DNA of 24,930 nucleotides from Minisyncoccota bacterium (lineage in GTDB: Bacteria > Patescibacteriota > Minisyncoccia > Minisyncoccales > UBA5738): contig JALOQL010000003.1 of assembly GCA_025453415.1 (NCBI GenBank), positions 1 through 24,930 of the forward strand. Direction: 5' to 3'. Shown in pieces: positions 20,325-24,930 of this stretch (within the stretch, counting starts at the first letter, position 1; every line of letters begins with the position of its first letter). A program made the translations under genes and the position numbers. The notes under the pieces are model-generated. The model worked only from the letters and a program-made list of their open reading frames with translations, did no database searches and was not told the DNA's origin.

Positions 20325-20672
20325 CTACTTTGCCGCTTTAGCCATGATTGTTTCAAATAGGTCCGGCCGGGTGGCGCTCAATTCGGACAGGATCTTTCGG
20401 TCGATCGCGATGTTGTTCTTTTTCAGCGCGCCGATGAACTGGCTGTAGTTGGTGCCGTTTTTGCGGCAGATGGCGTTGATATGGATGTTCCACATCGCCC
20501 GCGCATCGCGCTTCTTGACCTTGCGGTCGCGGTAATTGTAGCTCAATGCCTTCATCATCGCCTGTTTGGCCGCAGCAAGCTTTGACTTGCGGCCCCAGCG
20601 GAACCCCTTGGTGTATTCGATGATATTGGCCCTTCTTTTGTGGTGTAACGTTCCTCTTTTTACGCGTGGCAT
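20325..20672 (-). CDS. rplT: 50S ribosomal protein L20
   Basis: L20 binds 23S rRNA early in large-subunit assembly. The 115-residue sequence is diagnostic: MPRVKRGTLHHKRRANIIEYTKGFRWGRKSKLAAAKQAMMKALSYNYRDRKVKKRDARAMWNIHINAICRKNGTNYSQFIGALKKNNIAIDRKILSELSATRPDLFETIM. Its length is normal and the basic N-terminal extension that threads into the rRNA is intact. It lies in the conserved infC-rpmI-rplT order, but is separated from rpmI by 149 bp of iterated TTCGAA-type sequence. No SD is evident before ATG 20672. The operon terminator follows at 20287-20309. Confidence 0.98.
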   Translation of the reverse strand: MPRVKRGTLHHKRRANIIEYTKGFRWGRKSKLAAAKQAMMKALSYNYRDRKVKKRDARAMWNIHINAICRKNGTNYSQFIGALKKNNIAIDRKILSELSATRPDLFETIMAKAAK

Positions 20673-20821
20673 GTTAATAAATTCGAATGTTCGAATATCG
20701 AAATCCGAAACAATTTTCTAATATCGAATTATCAAATTTTCGAAACCGGAATTCAGTTTTGAACATTTGATCATTTGAAAATTCGAATTTGTTTCGAATA
20801 TTCGGATTTCGTGCTTCGTGC
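20673..20821. repeat. Iterated TTCGAA-type intergenic sequence between rpmI and rplT
   Basis: About 149 bp of low-complexity sequence built from variants of ATTCGAA, TATCGAAA, TCCGAAA and GAACATTTGA. The left part (about 20686-20714) and right part (about 20786-20812) are imperfect inverted copies of each other (CGAATATCGAAATCCGAAAC against the complement of the right end). A transcript could fold into a long imperfect hairpin. No gene or clear promoter is seen in it. Confidence 0.65.
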
Positions 20822-21007
20822 TTATTTTATTAAGAGTTTCTTGATTTTTTTGGCTTCGCCTTCGCTCAAGGCGACCCATTTGCGGCCGGCGCGGACCCGG
20901 TTGCCTGATTTCTTTGACCGCAAGTGGTTCTGGCCGCTCAGCCTTCTCATGATCTTGCCGTTTTTGGTGATTTTGAACCTTTTGGTTATTGATTTTCTGG
21001 TTTTCAT
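20822..21007 (-). CDS. rpmI: 50S ribosomal protein L35
   Basis: The 61-residue sequence MKTRKSITKRFKITKNGKIMRRLSGQNHLRSKKSGNRVRAGRKWVALSEGEAKKIKKLLIK matches L35, including K-x-x-K-S-x-x-K-R-F-K-x-T-x-x-G-K and the H-L-x-x-x-K-S-x-x-x-x-R motif. It starts 13 nt after the infC stop and is co-transcribed with it. Length is typical (about 60-65). No SD. The intergenic repeat follows before rplT. Confidence 0.97.
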   Translation of the reverse strand: MKTRKSITKRFKITKNGKIMRRLSGQNHLRSKKSGNRVRAGRKWVALSEGEAKKIKKLLIK

Positions 21008-21020
21008 CTTATTGGTTAAT

Positions 21021-21521
21021 TTACCCTTTTGAAATTATCATTGAAAAACTGTTCGTCTCCCTTTTGAGTTCGGCGTCCACTTTGTAGGGGATCGTCTTCC
21101 CCAGGATTTCCAGGAATTGGCCGACTTTCTCCTTGGACATATTGGAAAATGCTTTTTCCCGGCCCCGCAAACGCAGCTCGATTTTCACTTTGTCTCCTTT
21201 CTCCAGGAATTTCTTTGCCGCCGCCGCCCTGGTTTCCATGTCGTGGGGAGAAATGTTGTAGGTCAGCCGGATACCCTTTACCTCGCTGGTGCGGGTATTC
21301 TTCTCTTTCTTTTGCAGGGAATAAAGGTATTTTCCGAATTCGACTATTCTGACCACCGGCGGATTTACCTTGTCGGTCACCTGGACCAGGTCCAGGTGTT
21401 TTTCCCAGGCCCTTTCAAGCGCCTCCTTCAGCGTGACAACGCCTACCTGGTGGTCGGTCTCATCGATCAGCCTTACCTGGGCCGCTCTTATTTGATTGTT
21501 GATCGGAGGTTTTTTGAACAC
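21021..21521 (-). CDS. infC: Translation initiation factor IF-3, GTG start
   Basis: IF-3 binds the 30S subunit and enforces start-codon choice. The 166 residues contain the N-terminal domain (PPINNQIRAAQVRLIDETDHQVGVVTLKEALERAWEKHLDLVQVTDKVNPPVVRIVEFGKYLYSLQKKEK) and the C-terminal domain (EVKGIRLTYNISPHDMETRAAAAKKFLEKGDKVKIELRLRGREKAFSNMSKEKVGQFLEIL). The start is GTG 21521-21519, not the autoregulatory AUU or AUC of enterobacterial infC. A likely -10 TATAGT (21542-21537) lies 15 nt upstream, directly after the tmRNA hairpin. Because the window contains many SD-less starts and an apparent AUA start, the state of this discriminator factor is of interest; nothing in it looks truncated. Confidence 0.97.
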   Translation of the reverse strand: MFKKPPINNQIRAAQVRLIDETDHQVGVVTLKEALERAWEKHLDLVQVTDKVNPPVVRIVEFGKYLYSLQKKEKNTRTSEVKGIRLTYNISPHDMETRAAAAKKFLEKGDKVKIELRLRGREKAFSNMSKEKVGQFLEILGKTIPYKVDAELKRETNSFSMIISKG

Positions 21522-21553
21522 TCGTTTTTGCTATTTACTATAAACTGTTAACT

Positions 21554-21576
21554 AAAATTTCGCTTCGCGAAATTTT
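21554..21576 (-). terminator. Hairpin at the 3' end of tmRNA
   Basis: A perfect 10-bp stem (AAAATTTCGC 21554-21563 with GCGAAATTTT 21567-21576), 3-nt loop, begins 3 nt past the mature tmRNA end. The T content is within the stem. It probably ends the smpB-ssrA transcript or defines the processing site. Confidence 0.7.
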
Positions 21577-21579
21577 CAG

Positions 21580-21934
21580 TGGAGACGACGGGACTTGAAC
21601 CCGTATCTGAAGGATCGTTGCAAACGGTATCTACAAGCTTAGTCCGATTTGTTTGGGGTGGGGGATAAAGACCGGACAAAATTTCCGCCATCCTTGATCC
21701 AAGTTTGTTTTGGAAACCGCCAGGATCAAAACGGTTTGCCTATCTCCCAAGGTAATGCCCGGGCAACGTAAGGGAGAATCGTGTTGCCGGACACTGACTT
21801 AGCCAGCTATTACGCGTAGACTAATTCAGGAGTGCTAAAAGATTTGGCACTTTTGAAGTTTTGCCGGTTTTTACAAGATCCGACGACTTGGCCTGCGCCG
21901 CATGTCCGGTCCTCCATCGAGGCCTTACATCCCC
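21580..21934 (-). ncRNA. ssrA: tmRNA (transfer-messenger RNA)
   Basis: tmRNA with SmpB rescues stalled ribosomes and tags the nascent chain for degradation. The ends form an alanine-tRNA-like acceptor: 5' GGGGATG (21934-21928) pairs with 3' CGTCTCC (21587-21581), including G-U pairs, with discriminator A at 21580. The T arm is ACGGG-TTCAAGT-CCCGT (about 21591-21607). CCA is not encoded, so it must be added. The tag frame resumes at GCC 21848-21846, 11-13 nt after the conserved GTAAAAACCGGC block, with A at the -4 position. It encodes AKSFSTPELVYA before TAA (21812-21810) and TAG. Length about 355 nt is normal. The 5' end is only 12 nt after the smpB stop, so the two are probably co-transcribed and the 5' end processed. 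Confidence 0.95.
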
Positions 21935-21946
21935 GGTTTGTGATTG

Positions 21947-22408
21947 TTAAAACCTTTGGAGGCTGCGGGCAATTTCCCGTTCGGTTTCGCGCTTTTTCAA
22001 CGTTTCGCGCTTGTCGAACTTCTTTTTGCCACGCCCAACTCCAAATTCCAGCTTTATCTTGCCGGAACCTTCATAACGTCCTTTAGTATATAACCGAAGA
22101 GGGATAAAAGTCAAGCCTTTTTGCGAGGCAATCCCGTTCAATCGGATGACCTCGGATTTGTTCAAAAGAAGCTGGCGATCGCGCTGTTCATGGTAGTCCG
22201 CGCCGGCGTTGGCGGGTTGGTAAGGCGGTATTTTGGCGCCAAACCAATAAACGCCGTCGGGTTTGACGATCACATACGATCCGGCCAGGGATATGCCCCG
22301 TATTTTGATCGCTTTCGCTTCCTGGCCGTTCAAAACCAAACCGGCCTCGAACTTTTCGAGGATCTCGTAGTTAAAACCCGCCTTTTTATTCTCGGCAAAA
22401 ACTTTCAT
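21947..22408 (-). CDS. smpB: SsrA-binding protein SmpB
   Basis: SmpB binds the tRNA-like part of tmRNA and takes the place of an anticodon arm in the decoding centre. The 153 residues (KVFAENKKAGFNYEILEKFEAGLVLNGQEAKAIKIRGISLAGSYVIVKPDGVYWFGAKIPPY...) match the family, including the C-terminal KKKFDKRETLKKRETEREIARSLQ tail that enters the mRNA channel. I set the start at ATG 22408 because the -10 TATCAT (22420-22415) lies just 6 nt before it; a TTG at 22426 would fall upstream of the transcription start. The message is therefore probably leaderless. ssrA follows 12 nt downstream, a natural pairing of partner genes. Confidence 0.97.
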   Translation of the reverse strand: MKVFAENKKAGFNYEILEKFEAGLVLNGQEAKAIKIRGISLAGSYVIVKPDGVYWFGAKIPPYQPANAGADYHEQRDRQLLLNKSEVIRLNGIASQKGLTFIPLRLYTKGRYEGSGKIKLEFGVGRGKKKFDKRETLKKRETEREIARSLQRF

Positions 22409-22414
22409 AGGGCT

Positions 22415-22443
22415 ATGATAGCGCAAAAACTTAATCTTGACAA
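22415..22443 (-). promoter_or_regulatory. smpB promoter, leaderless spacing
   Basis: TTGTCA (22443-22438), 17-nt spacer, TATCAT (22420-22415), then 6 nt to ATG 22408. The -35 overlaps the -35 of the divergent promoter. Confidence 0.75.
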
Positions 22444-22465
22444 ATTATTATAAATGTGCTATGAT
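22437..22465 (+). promoter_or_regulatory. Promoter of 22472 gene, leaderless spacing
   Basis: A perfect TTGACA (22437-22442), 17-nt spacer, TATGAT (22460-22465) preceded by TGTGC (extended -10). GTG 22472 begins 6 nt after the -10 box, exactly where transcription should start. Confidence 0.82.
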
Positions 22466-22471
22466 TAAAAC

Positions 22472-22981
22472 GTGAAGCTATTAGTTTGCGCACTGGTAGC
22501 AGCAATGCTACTGGTGCTCGGGCTCTGCAATGGGCAGAGTATAGTGCCAGCCGCTACTCCGGTCGTTGAAGTTAATATCATCGACAACATTCCTTATGAG
22601 GCCGATAAGGTCATGATGAGTCTGGCCATCAATTTCGAGGAAGCTTTTCCTCGGAAGTGGGAGAATGTGACTCGTTGGAGCGAGGTTGAGGGTCGGTATG
22701 TGAGAAATGATGCCCAAATTCCCGACATGCAAGTGATAGTTGGGACCGAGCAAGGGGAGAAATTCATATATTCCACCGAGATAGTCAACGGCGGTTTCTG
22801 TACTCTGAACGGAGACAAGGAGATTGTCTTCCATGTGAGGGAAGGCTGGTGGAGTCCCTCCATTTCATATGTGAGGGTGATTATCAATAGCCAAGAAACC
22901 CGTATCAACGCCACCGAGTTTGGTGGAGAAGATGCCTGGTGGTATGCCGGGCACACCATACCCGAGGGGGTAACAGTATAA
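22472..22981 (+). CDS. Secreted protein of unknown function, GTG leaderless start
   Basis: A 169-residue exported protein. The N-terminus KLLVCALVAAMLLVLGLCNGQS is a signal peptide; LGLC is not a canonical lipobox, so lipidation is doubtful. The mature part looks beta-rich (VVEVNIIDNIPYEADKVMMSLAINFEEAF, MQVIVGTEQGEKFIYSTEIVNGGFC, EIVFHVREGWWSPSISYVRVIINSQETRINATEF) and ends EDAWWYAGHTIPEGVTV, a pattern like small beta-sandwich periplasmic/surface proteins. I do not recognise a family. GTG 22472 is the only start consistent with the promoter. It is monocistronic, ending at a hairpin/T-run at 22989-23027, and shares a divergent promoter region with smpB. Confidence 0.78.
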   Translation: MKLLVCALVAAMLLVLGLCNGQSIVPAATPVVEVNIIDNIPYEADKVMMSLAINFEEAFPRKWENVTRWSEVEGRYVRNDAQIPDMQVIVGTEQGEKFIYSTEIVNGGFCTLNGDKEIVFHVREGWWSPSISYVRVIINSQETRINATEFGGEDAWWYAGHTIPEGVTV

Positions 22982-22988
22982 GTTAGGT

Positions 22989-23027
22989 CCTGATCATATT
23001 TTTTTTGATCAGGCTTCGTCTTTTTTT
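22989..23027 (+). terminator. Terminator after 22472 gene
   Basis: Stem CCTGATCA (22989-22996) with TGATCAGG (23006-23013) across a T-rich loop, followed by a run of seven T (about 23021-23027). Confidence 0.82.
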
Positions 23028-23064
23028 AGAGGCATCAAGGTCTTTTTTTTATTGGATTTTCTGC

Positions 23065-23070
23065 TAAAAT
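23065..23070 (+). promoter_or_regulatory. -10 element for argS
   Basis: TAAAAT at 23065-23070 preceded by TGC (CTGCTAAAAT), an extended -10. The -35 is not clear. The start ATG 23090 follows 19 nt later with no SD, giving a leader of about 12 nt. Confidence 0.5.
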
Positions 23071-23089
23071 TGAAGCGAATTAACTTAAT

Positions 23090-24700
23090 ATGATCAGGGA
23101 ACAAATAAATTCGGTTTTAGGGAAAGCGTTGAAAAACCTTGCCAAGGAAGGTTTTTTCGGCGGCGCCGATATCGGCAAGGTCATGGGCCAGGGGACAGTG
23201 AGCGTTTGCAAGGATTCCGTCCACGGCGATTATTCGTCCAATATCGCAATGAGGCTGGCCGGCGCGGCCAAGAAAAGTCCGGTGGAGATTGCCCAAAAGA
23301 TTAAGGAAACGCTGGACAACCTGCCCGAGGCGAAGAAAATTTTTGCCAATACCGAAGCGGTGGTTCCGGGGTTCGTCAATTTCTTTTTGGCGCCCGGTTA
23401 TGTTTGGTCGCAAACCGCGGCTATTCTTAAGGCGGGAAAAAAATTTGGGCACACCAATACGGGGAAAAATAAAAAGGCCAACGTGGAGTTTGTTTCGGCT
23501 AATCCCAGCGGCCAGCTGCACGTGGGCAACGGCCGGAGCGCGTTCTATGGTGACGCTTTGGCCAATATTTTGGCGGCGGCGGGATACAAAGTTGAAAAGG
23601 AATATTACATCAATGACGCGCGCGTTTCCAAACAGATCCAGACTTTGGGTGCCACGGCCTTGGGCAGGGGAGAGGCTTACCTGTCGCCCTATTTGAAGGA
23701 AAAGATCGCGGCCTTGCAGCCCAAACTTTCCAAAATTCATTCCGAGACCGATGCCGGGTATTTCCTTGCCGGCCAGGTTCTCAAGGACCTGAAGAAATTC
23801 GTGGCCAAGGATCTGAAGATCGGTTTCGACAATTGGATGTCCGAGGAAGATTTGTACAAGAAGCGGCTGGTTATGAAAACCTACGACCTTTTGAAAAAGA
23901 AGGGGTTGGTTTTTGAAAAGGATGACGCCTGGTGGCTCGATATGTCCAAGTACAATCAAAAGGACGAGGTGTTGCTGCGTTCCAACGCCAGTCCGACCTA
24001 TTTTCTTTCCGACATCGCTTACCACTTGGATAAGATGAAGCGCGGTTACAAACTGATCATCGATATCTGGGGCGCCGACCACCAAGGACATGTGCCGCGC
24101 ATGAAGGCGGTGATGGATATCCTGGGATACAAAGGCGATTTCGACGTGCTGATCTGCCAGATCGTGACCATCAAGGGCGGCAAAATCTCTAAGAGGGAAG
24201 GCAATATCGTCTCTCTGAATTGGTTGATCGACGAAGTGGGCGTGGATGCCGCGAGATTCTTTTATCTCCAAAATTCCTTGTCCTCGCAGATGGAATTCGA
24301 CGTGGCGCTTGCCAAGCAAAAGTCCAGCGACTCGCCGGTGTTTTACGTGCAGTACGCGCACGCGCGCATTGCCAGCATTTTGCGAAAAGCCAAAGCCAAA
24401 AAACCGGTGGCAGGGATTCCGTTGGCGGTTTTGGAGCATCCGTCGGAGATTGGCCTTGCCAAAGAATTGTTGCGCTTGCCCGAAGCCGTAAACGATACCG
24501 CGGCCGATTACCAGACGCAAAGGATTTGCCTTTACGCCACGAATCTGGCGACCGCGTTCCACAAATTTTATCGCGATTGCCAGGTGATTACCGAAAATAA
24601 GGAATTGACGCGGGCGCGTTTGAGTCTGATTTTTGCCGCAAAGATCGCGTTGGAAAACACATTGGCGCTTCTGGGAATTTCCGCGCCGGAAAAAATGTAG
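23090..24700 (+). CDS. argS: Arginyl-tRNA synthetase
   Basis: ArgRS charges tRNA-Arg. The 536-residue protein has the N-terminal Add1 domain (residues 1-110, MIREQINSVLGKALKNLAKEGF...GDYSSNIAMRLAGAAKKSPVEIAQKI). The class I catalytic core has signature VEFVSANPSGQLHVGNGRS, with the HIGH-equivalent HVGNG at 144-148. IWGADHQGHVPRMKAVMDILGY follows, and the KMSKS-equivalent is KISKR (about 365-369) in KGGKISKREGNIV. The C-terminal anticodon-binding domain is VQYAHARIASILRKA...FHKFYRDCQVITENKELTRARLSLIFAAKIALENTLALLGISAPEKM, ending with the usual APE-M. It is slightly shorter than E. coli ArgRS (577). A long open frame on the opposite strand (23117-24808) is a compositional shadow. A terminator follows at 24722-24750. 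Confidence 0.98.
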   Translation: MIREQINSVLGKALKNLAKEGFFGGADIGKVMGQGTVSVCKDSVHGDYSSNIAMRLAGAAKKSPVEIAQKIKETLDNLPEAKKIFANTEAVVPGFVNFFLAPGYVWSQTAAILKAGKKFGHTNTGKNKKANVEFVSANPSGQLHVGNGRSAFYGDALANILAAAGYKVEKEYYINDARVSKQIQTLGATALGRGEAYLSPYLKEKIAALQPKLSKIHSETDAGYFLAGQVLKDLKKFVAKDLKIGFDNWMSEEDLYKKRLVMKTYDLLKKKGLVFEKDDAWWLDMSKYNQKDEVLLRSNASPTYFLSDIAYHLDKMKRGYKLIIDIWGADHQGHVPRMKAVMDILGYKGDFDVLICQIVTIKGGKISKREGNIVSLNWLIDEVGVDAARFFYLQNSLSSQMEFDVALAKQKSSDSPVFYVQYAHARIASILRKAKAKKPVAGIPLAVLEHPSEIGLAKELLRLPEAVNDTAADYQTQRICLYATNLATAFHKFYRDCQVITENKELTRARLSLIFAAKIALENTLALLGISAPEKM

Positions 24701-24721
24701 GAAATAGAAAAAGCGGATGAT

Positions 24722-24750
24722 AAAAAGAGCATGGCAACCATGTTCTTTTT
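24722..24750 (+). terminator. Terminator after argS
   Basis: Stem AAAAAGAGCATGG (24722-24734) pairs with CCATGTTCTTTTT (24738-24750), one G-U pair, CAA loop, ending in five T. Confidence 0.88.
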
Positions 24751-24833
24751 GGTTTAAAAAAATGTGCCGTGCCGATCGAAAAATAATTGTTGCGGGATGG
24801 TTTTCCACAGTGGCAGCGGTCGGTTGTTTGGGT

Positions 24834-24839
24834 TATAAT
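24834..24839 (+). promoter_or_regulatory. -10 TATAAT before the last gene
   Basis: TATAAT at 24834-24839 with no convincing -35. It would start a leader of about 30 nt before ATG 24876. Confidence 0.5.
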
Positions 24840-24875
24840 TCATAGAGAAAGAGGGGATTGGTTATCGGATGGAGA

Positions 24876-24930
24876 ATGGCTCGCAAAAAACATATTAAAA
24901 AACGGCGATTCGCGCTAAAAATTGCCCGGG
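24876..24930 (+). CDS. Start of an unidentified gene, cut by the window edge
   Basis: ATG 24876 opens a frame that reads MARKKHIKKRRFALKIAR up to the last base. The strongly basic N-terminus could precede a membrane or signal segment outside the window. A -10 TATAAT lies upstream; GGAG at 24871-24874 is too close to the start to be an ideal SD. The competing ATG at 24869 hits a stop after nine codons. Too little is visible to name a product. Confidence 0.45.
   Translation, partial: MARKKHIKKRRFALKIAR

Noticed and set aside
21832..22086. An open frame over the tmRNA 5' half and smpB 3' end, plus strand
   Set aside because: The region is covered by tmRNA and smpB on the minus strand; no protein-like pattern.
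22409..22426. TTG 22426 as the smpB start
   Set aside because: It lies upstream of the predicted transcription start and within the promoter; ATG 22408 starts the conserved KVFAENKKA sequence.
23117..24808. A 563-codon open frame on the minus strand opposite argS
   Set aside because: It mirrors argS codons, has no SD or recognisable domain, and argS is certain on the plus strand.
1..24930. tRNA genes
   Set aside because: The only T-arm with a convincing acceptor stem belongs to tmRNA; GGTTC-like words elsewhere lack the other arms.

Overview
The window reads as ordinary bacterial chromosome from a small, compact genome. The likeliest source is a Patescibacteria (CPR) lineage. The reasons are an alanyl-tRNA synthetase that stops right after the editing domain, many short single-domain enzymes (Nudix, HAD, alpha/beta hydrolase, half-length MFS), small secreted cysteine-rich proteins, few biosynthetic genes, and many very short 5' leaders. 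TGA is used as a stop throughout, so this is not an SR1/Gracilibacteria-type code. The lineage call is an inference from gene content only.

Layout. 1-1738 (minus): most of recG, cut by the window edge. 1871-5280 (plus): a secreted coiled-coil/Cys-rich protein, a cold-shock-like protein, then an alpha/beta hydrolase, a HAD phosphatase and a ferredoxin-thioredoxin fusion packed end to end. 5347-6008: two small unknown genes, each with a strong Shine-Dalgarno (SD) and a non-ATG start. 6046-9477: a structured leader, half-size MFS protein, Nudix hydrolase and large DUF2339 membrane protein. 9561-10223: peptidase E. 10230-11131: an AT-rich REP/RAYT element (Y1 transposase gene with three copies of one palindrome, one inside the gene), followed by an equally AT-rich TPR gene. 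11733-14790: GNAT acetyltransferase, membrane/BamE-like protein, Nudix hydrolase, frameshifted alpha/beta hydrolase and a second type of Nudix hydrolase, all tightly spaced. 14806-16269: a probable 50-residue gene with an AUA start (minus), flavodoxin (plus) and two unknown minus-strand genes. 16373-20260: alaS, an anchored exported protein, a YjjX-type NTPase and an anchored Cys-rich protein. 20325-22408 (minus): smpB-ssrA (tmRNA) followed by infC-rpmI-rplT. 22472-24930: a secreted protein, argS and the first codons of one more gene.

Functionally the region combines translation and ribosome rescue (alaS, argS, infC, rpmI, rplT, smpB, ssrA), DNA repair (recG), nucleotide-pool cleaning (three Nudix enzymes and YjjX) and several exported proteins of unknown role.

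The observations most worth following are: (1) the REP/RAYT element whose palindrome also lies inside the transposase reading frame; (2) two modes of translation start, one apparently leaderless (start codon 6-8 nt after the -10 box, clearest at the back-to-back smpB/22472 promoters) and one with a strong SD; (3) the small minus-strand gene with SD, promoter and shared terminator but apparently an AUA start; (4) a tmRNA tag that reads AKSFSTPELVYA. No tRNA gene or CRISPR array was found, and I see no clear undescribed defence system.
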